This document shows, in pieces, positions 17,690 to 24,800 of a DNA stretch of 64,000 nucleotides (position 1 is the first letter of the stretch; the number at the start of each line of letters is the position of its first letter). The DNA is from an uncultured Bacteroidia bacterium (lineage in GTDB: Bacteria > Bacteroidota > Bacteroidia > J057 > CALAJH01), in assembly GCA_937922655.1 (NCBI GenBank), contig CALAJH010000005.1:205484-269483 (forward strand). The letters are read 5' to 3'. The position numbers and the translations under genes were made by a program. Under the pieces are notes generated by a model. That model made no database searches. It saw only the letters and a program-made list of their open reading frames with translations, and had not been told where the DNA came from.

Positions 17690-19732
17690 TCAGAGACGAC
17701 GGCGTTCGAAATCGGTCTTTTTTCGTTGGGATTTTTTGTCGTCGAACATGGCCTCGATGGCAAAAATTTCGTCCCTGCACTTGGCCGCTTGAACAAATTC
17801 CAAGTTTTCGGCGTGCTTTTTCATTTTCTTTTTGAGTTCTTCGACGAGGGCGCGCGCCTGCTCGGCAGAGGCGAAAGCGTATTCGACGGCGGGGGTTTGC
17901 ACGGCGACGGCGGCGTCTTCAACGGGGATGCCGTGCAATATTTCGCGTATCGGGTCGGTAACGGCCTTGCGTATCGTTTGGGGGACGATGCCGTGCTTTT
18001 GGTTGTATTCGATTTGTTTGGCGCGGCGGCGTTCGGTCTCGTTGATGAGCGTACGCATCGAATCGGTCGTGCGCTCGGCGTAAAGAATAACCCTTCCGCG
18101 AGCGTTGCGCGCCGCCCGTCCCGCAATCTGAATAAACGCCCGCGCCGAACGCAAAAATCCTTCTTTGTCGGCGTCCAAGATGGCGACGAGTTCGACCTCG
18201 GGCAAATCCAAGCCTTCGCGCAAAAGATTGATGCCCACCAAGACGTCGAACTCGCCTTCGCGCAGGCCTTTAAGGATTTCGACCCTGTCCAGCGTCTCTA
18301 TCTCCGAATGTAAGTAACGGGCGCGAATGCCGAGTTCGGTCAGGTAACGCGCCAACTCTTCGGACATGCGTTTGGTGAGGGTGGTGGCCAACACCCGTCC
18401 GCCGCCGGCCACGGTTTTGCGAATTTCTTCAAGCAGGTCGTCCACTTGGTTGTACAAAGGGCGGACTTCGACGGGAGGGTCGAGAAGCCCCGTCGGACGA
18501 ACGATTTGTTCGACGATGACGCCGCCCGAAAGTTGGAGTTCGTAGTCGCCGGGCGTGGCGCTGACGAATATCGTTTGTTCGCACATCGTTTCAAACTCTT
18601 CGAACTTCAACGGACGATTGTCCAAGGCCGAAGGTAAACGAAAACCGTTTTCGACCAAGACCATTTTTCGCGCCCTGTCGCCGCCCCACATCGCGCGGAT
18701 TTGGGGAATGGTCGCATGGCTTTCGTCGATGACGACAATCGCGTCCTTAGGCAGATAATCGAGCAGGCAATAAGGACGACTTTCGGGTTTGCGGCCCGTC
18801 AAATGCAAGGAATAGTTTTCGATGCCCTTGCAAAAGCCAACCTCGCGCATCATTTCCAAATCGTATTCGGTGCGTTCTTTGATGCGTTTGGCTTCGACGA
18901 ACATGCCGCGCTTTTCGAAATAATCGATTTGTCGGACGAGTTCGTCTTGAATGGTACGGATACCGGCGTGAAGCACGTCTTGGGAAATGACGAACAAACT
19001 TGTCGGGAAGAGGGTAACGTCGCGGAGTTCGGCCAACTTTCTTCCCGAAACGGGGTCGATGCGGGTGAGGGTTTCGATTTCGTCGTCGAAAAAGGTGATG
19101 CGCACGGGTTCCTCCTCGTGGGGGGGAAAGACTTCGATGTTTTCGCCCCGAACGCGAAACTGTCCTTGGGAAAAGTCGTTTTCGACACGGACATAAAGCA
19201 TTTCCGAAAGCTTTTGCAAAAATTGCCGTCTGCCGATGCGCTGTCCTTTTTCAAAGGTAACGATGTGGGAGACGTACTCTTCGGGCCGTCCGATGCCGTA
19301 GATGCAAGAGACCGAGGCGACGACGACCACGTCCGAACGGCCCGACAACAACGCGCTCGTCGCCCGTATACGCAAGCGCTCCAATTCGGCGTTGACGGCC
19401 AAATCCTTTTCGATGTAGGTGTCGGTGGCGGCGATGTAGGCCTCGGGCTGGAAATAGTCGTAGTAGGAAATGAAAAATTCGACGAGGTTGTCGGGAAAAA
19501 ACGCTTTGAACTCCGAAAACAATTGGGCCGCCAGCGTTTTGTTGTGGCTCAGAACGATGGCCGGACGTTGGACTTGCTCCAAGACGTTGGCGATGGTAAA
19601 GGTTTTTCCCGAACCCGTTACGCCCAAAAGTACCTGCGAACGCTCGCCCGACTCCAAGCCTTCGACCAATTGACGTATGGCTTCGGGTTGGTCGCCCGCG
19701 GGCCGGTAAGGAGAATGAAGTTTAAATTTCAT
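17690..19732 (-). CDS. uvrB: Excinuclease ABC subunit B
   Basis: DNA damage-verifying helicase-like subunit of nucleotide excision repair, loaded by UvrA and recruiting UvrC. Visible: Walker A LGVTGSGKTFTIANV, the damage-probing beta-hairpin YYDYFQPEAYIAATDTYIEKD region, helicase motifs (VIDESHATIPQ, GINLLREGLDLPEVELVAI, QIAGRAARN), and the C-terminal UVR motif (MKKHAENLEFVQAAKCRDEI) that contacts UvrC. Length 680 aa is normal. No exact TAnnTTTG lies close to ATG 19732. The upstream 19733-19979 stretch is AT-rich and contains the palindrome ATCAATTGAT near 19908. Confidence 0.97.
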   Translation of the reverse strand: MKFKLHSPYRPAGDQPEAIRQLVEGLESGERSQVLLGVTGSGKTFTIANVLEQVQRPAIVLSHNKTLAAQLFSEFKAFFPDNLVEFFISYYDYFQPEAYIAATDTYIEKDLAVNAELERLRIRATSALLSGRSDVVVVASVSCIYGIGRPEEYVSHIVTFEKGQRIGRRQFLQKLSEMLYVRVENDFSQGQFRVRGENIEVFPPHEEEPVRITFFDDEIETLTRIDPVSGRKLAELRDVTLFPTSLFVISQDVLHAGIRTIQDELVRQIDYFEKRGMFVEAKRIKERTEYDLEMMREVGFCKGIENYSLHLTGRKPESRPYCLLDYLPKDAIVVIDESHATIPQIRAMWGGDRARKMVLVENGFRLPSALDNRPLKFEEFETMCEQTIFVSATPGDYELQLSGGVIVEQIVRPTGLLDPPVEVRPLYNQVDDLLEEIRKTVAGGGRVLATTLTKRMSEELARYLTELGIRARYLHSEIETLDRVEILKGLREGEFDVLVGINLLREGLDLPEVELVAILDADKEGFLRSARAFIQIAGRAARNARGRVILYAERTTDSMRTLINETERRRAKQIEYNQKHGIVPQTIRKAVTDPIREILHGIPVEDAAVAVQTPAVEYAFASAEQARALVEELKKKMKKHAENLEFVQAAKCRDEIFAIEAMFDDKKSQRKKTDFERRRL

Positions 19733-19979
19733 GTCGATAAATTAAAACGCCTTGGTCGCCACGAAAAGTTGCCTTTTTCTCAATTATTGCGTCGCAAAAA
19801 GCCCGGAAGCAAGACTCCGGCACCGTTCGATACAAAAAATTAATTTATTTTTTTTAAATTTTGAATAAAAATTCACGGACGCCCCCGACGTATCGTGGAT
19901 TCTTGATTATCAATTGATTAAGTAAAAGCCGGATGCAAGGGTATTTGCAAGGTTTTTGTAAATTGCGGCAAAATTGGCG

Positions 19980-20924
19980 ATGGCGGATACGTTAATTATT
20001 GGGGCGGGGGGGCAAATCGGACGCGAGTTGATTCCGTTGTTGGAAAAACGGTCGGGCAAAGACGGTCTGGCCACGGCCGACATCAACGACTGTCCCGAAC
20101 TGCCGGGTTTTCGGAAGGTGGACGTTTTGGATAGAAAGGCGTTGTTTGCGCTTTTCGAGCACGAGCGTCCGAGCGTCGTGTATCATTTGGCGGCGTTGCT
20201 TTCGGCCACGTCCGAACAAAACCCGCAAAAAGCATGGGACGTAAACATGCAGGGTTTTTTGAACGTTTTGGAGCTGTGCGTGTCTTTTGAGGTCAAGAAG
20301 GTTTTTTGGCCGGGGAGCATCGCGGTGTTCGGTCCGACGTCGCCGCGCAACCCCGCGCCGCAATCCTGCGTTTTGGAGCCGACGTCCATCTACGGCATCA
20401 CCAAGCTGGCGGGCGAACAGTTGTGCGCCTATTATTTTCGTCGTTACGGTTTGGACGTGCGCAGTTTGCGTTATCCGGGCATTGTGGGCTACGGGGCGCC
20501 GCCGGGCGGCGGCACCACCGACTACGCCGTTCACATTTATTACGAGGCGGTTCAAACGGGCCGTTACGTTTCGTTTTTGTCCGAGGACACGCGCCTGCCG
20601 ATGATTTACGCGCCCGACGCCCTACGCGCCACACTCGAACTCATGGACGCGCCCGCCGCTTCCATCCGCATACGCACCTCCTACAATTTGGCGGGCATGA
20701 GCTTCACGCCCAAAGAATTGGCCGCTTCGATACGTCGAAAAATTCCCGATTTTGAGATTTCTTATCGTCCCGACTTTCGTCAGGCCATTGCGGACTCGTG
20801 GCCGCAGACCATCGACGATACGCCCGCACGCGAAGATTGGGGCTGGAAGCCCGAATACGACCTCGACGCCATGACCGACGACATGCTCGGCCACATCCAA
20901 CCGATTTACCGGCTCGGCTCGTGA
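19980..20924 (+). CDS. NAD-dependent L-threonine 3-dehydrogenase, SDR (epimerase-like) type
   Basis: Oxidises L-threonine to 2-amino-3-ketobutyrate. An N-terminal Rossmann motif is present (IIGAGGQIGREL, with GxGGxxG), an early Asp for NAD (ATADIND), the catalytic Tyr-Lys in SIYGITKLAGE, and the family-specific blocks YPGIVGYGAPPGGGTTDYAV and RLPMIYAPDALRAT. These match the short-chain threonine dehydrogenases of Flavobacterium/Cytophaga type rather than the zinc enzyme. I chose ATG 19980 over the TTG at 19974. Length 314 aa. It overlaps the convergent GAF gene by 19 bp at the 3' end. Confidence 0.92.
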   Translation: MADTLIIGAGGQIGRELIPLLEKRSGKDGLATADINDCPELPGFRKVDVLDRKALFALFEHERPSVVYHLAALLSATSEQNPQKAWDVNMQGFLNVLELCVSFEVKKVFWPGSIAVFGPTSPRNPAPQSCVLEPTSIYGITKLAGEQLCAYYFRRYGLDVRSLRYPGIVGYGAPPGGGTTDYAVHIYYEAVQTGRYVSFLSEDTRLPMIYAPDALRATLELMDAPAASIRIRTSYNLAGMSFTPKELAASIRRKIPDFEISYRPDFRQAIADSWPQTIDDTPAREDWGWKPEYDLDAMTDDMLGHIQPIYRLGS

Positions 20925-21748
20925 ATACCGCGCAAGACCATGCCCTCGATGGCGCCGGCCAAGGATTTGACCGCTTTTTCGGCGAAAACCACCTCGTCGT
21001 GATGGAGATTTCGGAAAAGGGCCAATTCAATGAGTCCTAGGACTTCGATTTCGTTGCCAATGGGCAAAAAATACAAGGCTTGAGCCGGAATGCGTGCCAA
21101 AGCCGAGGCGACCGTCGGCGTTTGCGGCAGTGGGTCGAGCGCCATGTAACGCGGTGCAAGGGTACGCGCCACTTCCCCCGCGACCCCCTCGCCCAAATAA
21201 AACCCTTGCGGCAAATGCTCGTTGATTTCCCGCGCATAGGCGCCGACGGCCACGAACCGACTTCGCTTTTCGTACACGTCCCGAACGTAAAACATCGAAA
21301 ACAAGACGGGCAACGACCGGGCCAACTCTTCCAAGACCCGGTCGCAGAAGATTCTCGGGGTTTTGCCGATTTGTTGCCGAACGGCGGCCTCGAAGCCCGT
21401 CAAACGCTGCTCTTCGAGCCGGCGCCTGTCCGAACGGGCCTGACGACGTTTAAGCTCCGAAATTTGCCGTTCGAGTTCGGCCGCCGCCTCCGCTTTTTGG
21501 CGCGTTCGCTCCAATTCTTCGGATATTTTTTCGTACCCAACGGACAAGTGGTGGGCACGGCGCTCGCTTTCGCGTAAGAGACGTTTAAGCCGCGCGATCT
21601 CCCCTTCCGATTGCGCCAACTCAATCTTTAACACCTTGACGTTCCTGCGCGCGTACCACACGTCCGAAAGCCGACGCATTCCCCGCGCCCACAAACGCTC
21701 AAGCGGCGACAACGCTTTGCCCCTCGGTTCTTCGTCGGAAAAGTGCAT
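20906..21748 (-). CDS. Coiled-coil protein with C-terminal GAF-like domain
   Basis: 280 residues. About residues 35-125 are a long charged coiled coil (KVLKIELAQSEGEIARLKRL, then ELERQISELKRRQARSDRRR). The rest resembles a GAF sensor domain: LEELARSLPVLFSMFYV, GEGVAGEVARTLAPRYM and FLPIGNEIEVLGLIELA. Without an output domain it may be a regulatory scaffold; ligand and partner are unknown. It has no signal peptide. Its ATG follows the stop of the secreted gene at 21749 with no gap, so the three genes 22611 to 20906 form one operon. Confidence 0.7.
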   Translation of the reverse strand: MHFSDEEPRGKALSPLERLWARGMRRLSDVWYARRNVKVLKIELAQSEGEIARLKRLLRESERRAHHLSVGYEKISEELERTRQKAEAAAELERQISELKRRQARSDRRRLEEQRLTGFEAAVRQQIGKTPRIFCDRVLEELARSLPVLFSMFYVRDVYEKRSRFVAVGAYAREINEHLPQGFYLGEGVAGEVARTLAPRYMALDPLPQTPTVASALARIPAQALYFLPIGNEIEVLGLIELALFRNLHHDEVVFAEKAVKSLAGAIEGMVLRGIHEPSR

Positions 21749-22168
21749 CTAGTCCTCGCGGTTTTCGTATTCGCAACGCTGAATCACGCCAATAACCCCG
21801 TTGATTTTTTCCATCGCCAGTTCGACGTAAGTTTTGACCGAGTCCTTGACTTTTGTATTTAAGGCTTGTTCAAGGAATTTTCGGGCTTTGTTGTTGTTGT
21901 ATTCGACCTTGTAGCAGGCGCAATGGTCGTCGGCGGCGTAATGTTTGAGAATGAGCAGGTGGTCGTCGGCCTTGTAAAGGTTGCGTTCACGTTCGGCTTC
22001 GTCGTTCAAAGCGAAACGACAAAACTCCAAGGCCTTGTAACCCATTTCTTTGGCCTTTGCGCATCCAACGGAATCGGGAACGGAAAACAAGGCTTCTTGG
22101 CCCCGGCGCGTACGAAAAACCAAACTTAATACGAAAGCCGCGAAAATCAGGACAAAAAATTTTTTCAT
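21749..22168 (-). CDS. Small exported protein of unknown function
   Basis: 139 residues with a hydrophobic N-terminus (MKKFFVLIFAAFVLSLVF) as signal or anchor, then a helical domain with four cysteines (SVGCAKAKEMG, ALEFCRFALND, DDHCACYKVEYNN, IQRCEYEN) and no recognised family. An even number of cysteines suggests disulfides in the periplasm. Its ATG overlaps the stop of the preceding lipoprotein gene (ATGA, 22165-22168), so translation is coupled, and its stop abuts the GAF gene. Confidence 0.65.
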   Translation of the reverse strand: MKKFFVLIFAAFVLSLVFRTRRGQEALFSVPDSVGCAKAKEMGYKALEFCRFALNDEAERERNLYKADDHLLILKHYAADDHCACYKVEYNNNKARKFLEQALNTKVKDSVKTYVELAMEKINGVIGVIQRCEYENRED

Positions 22169-22611
22169 TTGACCAATTTTTGAGCTTTTTCAAACAAGGC
22201 TTTGGCGGCTTCGGGACCGGGGTCGGTCCACGTGATTTGCTTGCTTTTGCCCGACTTTTCGTAACGGATGTATTTGTAGGCGTTGCCGGTTTGGTCGTGG
22301 TCGAGCGACGCGACTTTTTGCTTGTATTCGTCGAAAATTGGGGCGACAAGCTTGAGGTCGAGCGTTCGTTGGGCGAGGGTGTCGGCTTTGGCCGTGCCGA
22401 AGCGACGTATCGAAACGTATTTGCCGTCCGAAAAGAATATTTTTTCTTCGACGGCGCCCGTAATGCCGCCGCCGCGTCCGAACGTCAAACGCTCTTCGGA
22501 TTTGGAGCCCGCCGCGTCCGACGTTTTTTTGCCCGCGGCTTTTTTGCCGGCATTGCAGGCCGTCAGAACGAGGAACAGCGCCCCGCATGCAACCATTGTT
22601 TTACCCACCAT
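22165..22611 (-). CDS. Putative lipoprotein of unknown function
   Basis: 148 residues. Start ATG 22611 gives MVGKTMVACGALFLVLTAC, a lipoprotein signal with lipobox L-T-A-C; an internal ATG at 22596 would also work. The open frame extends further upstream to 22800, but a TATTTTTG promoter element 8 bases before 22611 rules that out. The mature part has a Lys/Ala linker (NAGKKAAGKKTSDAAG) and a domain with RLTFGRGGGITGAVEEKIFF and YIRYEKSGKSKQITWTDPG, not recognised. First gene of a three-gene operon with an exported protein and a GAF protein. Confidence 0.7.
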   Translation of the reverse strand: MVGKTMVACGALFLVLTACNAGKKAAGKKTSDAAGSKSEERLTFGRGGGITGAVEEKIFFSDGKYVSIRRFGTAKADTLAQRTLDLKLVAPIFDEYKQKVASLDHDQTGNAYKYIRYEKSGKSKQITWTDPGPEAAKALFEKAQKLVK

Positions 22612-22619
22612 CGCAAACG

Positions 22620-22627
22620 CAAAAATA
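22620..22627 (-). promoter_or_regulatory. -7 promoter element of the lipoprotein operon, 8 bases before the start
   Basis: TATTTTTG on the minus strand, an exact TAnnTTTG match. It fixes the start at 22611. The 230 bases between it and the riboswitch promoter (22841) hold nothing recognised. Confidence 0.55.
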
Positions 22628-22840
22628 AGGATTTGCCCGTTTCCAAGAACGGACGACGCAACGATTTTTGTCGTCCGACGCATCGTTTTGGCACGCCGCA
22701 CCGAACGTTGCGCGTCTTGTCGGCCGGAAAAGACGGCTTTTGATTCTGACGTTGAATTTGGCGGGCGCCTCTTTGCATTGCCGCAACGGAATTCACTCAA
22801 AAAAGCAAGCCGGACGCTTGGAGTTACAAAAATTTCGACG

Positions 22841-22848
22841 TAACTTTG
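22841..22848 (+). promoter_or_regulatory. -7 promoter element ahead of the cobalamin riboswitch
   Basis: TAACTTTG, an exact TAnnTTTG match. Transcription would start near 22855, just before the riboswitch core. Confidence 0.6.
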
Positions 22849-22854
22849 TCATAC

Positions 22855-23030
22855 GCATACCGCGGCGCCTTTCGAGCAAAGGATAATAGGGAACAATGTG
22901 TAAATCATTGGCTGTGCCCGCAACCGTAAGCGTCGAAAAAGGTTTTATGCAATAGGCCACTGTCCGCAAGGAGGGGAAGGCGCATAAAATGACGCAAGCC
23001 GGGAAACCTGCCCGATATGTAAACAGGCCC
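22855..23030 (+). ncRNA. Cobalamin (B12) riboswitch
   Basis: Conserved blocks appear in order and spacing: GGGAA (22889), GTGCCCGCAACCGTAAG (from about 22914, the B12 box-type core), GCCACTG (22956), GGGGAAGGC (22974), and GACGCAAGCCGGGAAACCTGCC (22991-23012, here split: GACGCAAGCC then GGGAAACCTGCC). A candidate expression platform follows: stem TTGACTTT/AAAGTCAA at 23031-23054, then a short GAG-AGC-CTC hairpin with T6 near 23070. The known family turns expression off when adenosylcobalamin or a related corrinoid binds. Confidence 0.92.
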
Positions 23031-23164
23031 TTGACTTTCGGGACCAAAAGTCAAAGCCGAGAGCCTCTTTTTTCGGGGGTAAAGCGTTCGCGCCTTTGCT
23101 TGGGCATTGCCGAAGCGAAAGTGTCGTGCATGCGGTCGGCTTTGTTTGCGTCCCCCCGACCGCG

Positions 23165-24385
23165 ATGAAACGCTTGTCCATATATTTATTCGTTATCGGA
23201 TGCACGCCGTCGTTTTTTTTGACGGCGCTCGGCCAAAATTTGGTTCCCAATCCGGGCTTCGACGTGATTAAACCCTGTTCGACGTCGGCGCCTTGCTTTT
23301 GCAACCCAAGCGCCCACTGCCCGGGCTTCGGCAATCCTTGCCCCGCCGACCGCATCACGCATTGGTACAACCCCACGCGGGCCTCGCCCGACATCCGTCA
23401 CGCATGCGCGCCTTCGGGTGTGCCCAACCTCAACCATTTTCTTTTTGGGGCGCTGACCCCGCGCAGCGGCGGCGGCGTTATGGGCCTGAGAACCTACAAC
23501 GGCTGGGTCGAATACATCGCCGTCAAACTTACGGCGCCGCTCGTCGCCGGAACGGTCTACGACGTAAGTTTTTGGGTTTGGCGCAGCGCTTATTCGTCCC
23601 ACGCCTCCAACGCCCTCGCCGCCTATTTCCACCCCGACACCATTCATTCGACGACCTTCGTCCACCTCAACTTCGTGCCGCAAATCAAGAGTACGACCCA
23701 TATAATTCCTTCCGACCAATGGACGCAGGTTTCGGGTTCGTTCACGGCGACGGGCGGCGAAAAATTTATGATACTGGGCATATTCGAGCCGTGGGGGACG
23801 CACAACGTTCTGGTTTGTTCGTCGGGTTGCGCTACGGCCGCCGACTACAACTACGACGACGTTTCGGTAACGGAACAAAAACCGTTGGCGCTCCCGATTG
23901 CCGTACCCGCGCCGGTTTTGTTTGACGAAAGCGACGACCGAACACGGCTCTCGTGGATTTGGACGGGTCCGGAAATCGACCGATTCGAAATTCAGGGCGC
24001 CGACGTGTTGAACGGAGGATTTTCGACGCTAACATTCGAGCCGTGGCGCGGCCCCGAAAGCTACGAAGTCGTCGTGGCGCCGATGCGTTATTATCGGTTG
24101 GTCGCCCGAAACGGTCAAGAGGCTAAATTCGGTCCCGTCGTTGAAACGAGTCGCGTTCGGCCCGTATGGATGAACAACGGCGTAAAATTCGTCGGCGCCG
24201 ACGGAAAATATACGGCGACGATTTCGGATTTGAAAGGCAACAAGGTTTGGAAGGGAGAAAAAAACGGCGACGAAACCCTTTTTTACGCCGATTGCGGACT
24301 TTCGGAGGGTTTGTATTTCGTTGAATTGGTTTTTCAAGGACGGTTTTGGCACAGAAAAACGCTCTTCGTCCGAAACGAAGGATAA
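23165..24385 (+). CDS. B12-riboswitch-controlled exported jelly-roll protein
   Basis: 406 residues: signal peptide (MKRLSIYLFVIGCTPSFFLTALGQ); an N-terminal jelly-roll domain of the Bacteroidota NLVPNPGFD type (YNGWVEYIAVKLTAPLVAGT, VSFWVWRSAYSS, DQWTQVSGSFTATGGEKF, YNYDDVSV; about 25-235); a middle segment (about 240-340); and a C-terminal region with GNKVWKGEKNGDETLFYADC then GLYFVELVFQGRF, which resembles a T9SS sorting domain. A cysteine-rich loop (eight Cys within about residues 38-80) is unusual for these domains. The gene lies 135 bases after a cobalamin riboswitch and is the first gene of that transcript. Function is unknown; surface corrinoid capture is a hypothesis from context. A truncated copy lies at 15039-15382. 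Confidence 0.75.
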   Translation: MKRLSIYLFVIGCTPSFFLTALGQNLVPNPGFDVIKPCSTSAPCFCNPSAHCPGFGNPCPADRITHWYNPTRASPDIRHACAPSGVPNLNHFLFGALTPRSGGGVMGLRTYNGWVEYIAVKLTAPLVAGTVYDVSFWVWRSAYSSHASNALAAYFHPDTIHSTTFVHLNFVPQIKSTTHIIPSDQWTQVSGSFTATGGEKFMILGIFEPWGTHNVLVCSSGCATAADYNYDDVSVTEQKPLALPIAVPAPVLFDESDDRTRLSWIWTGPEIDRFEIQGADVLNGGFSTLTFEPWRGPESYEVVVAPMRYYRLVARNGQEAKFGPVVETSRVRPVWMNNGVKFVGADGKYTATISDLKGNKVWKGEKNGDETLFYADCGLSEGLYFVELVFQGRFWHRKTLFVRNEG

Positions 24386-24586
24386 ATGCGTAATTTTTTG
24401 CGACATGACCTTTGCAATCATCGCGTCGGCGTTCGTACGAATTTTCATCATTATCCTTGCGTGGTACTACCGAACGAAAACCGCGCGAAAAAGAATCGGA
24501 ATTTATCGAAGAAGCTCAAAAATTCCGACAAGAAACGGAAACCCTCCGACGCGAAACAACCGGAACCGCGTCGCAAGCCTAAATCC
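24386..24586 (+). pseudogene. Mosaic of two gene fragments: TonB-receptor 5' end and coiled-coil gene 3' end
   Basis: Bases 24386-24440 match the promoter and first codons of the TonB receptor at 15023 (ATAAATGCGTAA, then ATGACCTTT and ATCATCGCGTCGGCG), but the -7 element is degraded. From about 24447 to 24586 the sequence matches the 3' end of the coiled-coil gene at 8623-9123 in one frame: ERKPREKESEFIEEAQKFRQ then ETETLRRETTGTASQA and a stop. The two pieces are in different frames. The remainder to 24788 holds nothing recognised. Confidence 0.75.
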
Positions 24587-24788
24587 CGCTTGCTTATCGA
24601 CCAATGCGTTTTCGGCTCGTATAAAGACCGGGGTTGGATTCGTGTTTGAAAATTAAAAATGGGCCCATGCCAACGCGCTTGCCCATTAAATTTGGGAGTT
24701 TCTAATGTAGGGTTTGTAAATCTTGCAACGGGAACGGTTAGTCTTTGACGACGGCGAGGGTGGGGCTTCATACACCGTATTTTCGACG

Positions 24789-24796
24789 TAAATTTG
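24789..24796 (+). promoter_or_regulatory. -7 promoter element of priA, 4 bases before the start
   Basis: TAAATTTG, an exact TAnnTTTG match with only CACA before ATG 24801. A leader of more than a few bases is impossible from this promoter. Confidence 0.6.
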
Positions 24797-24800
24797 CACA

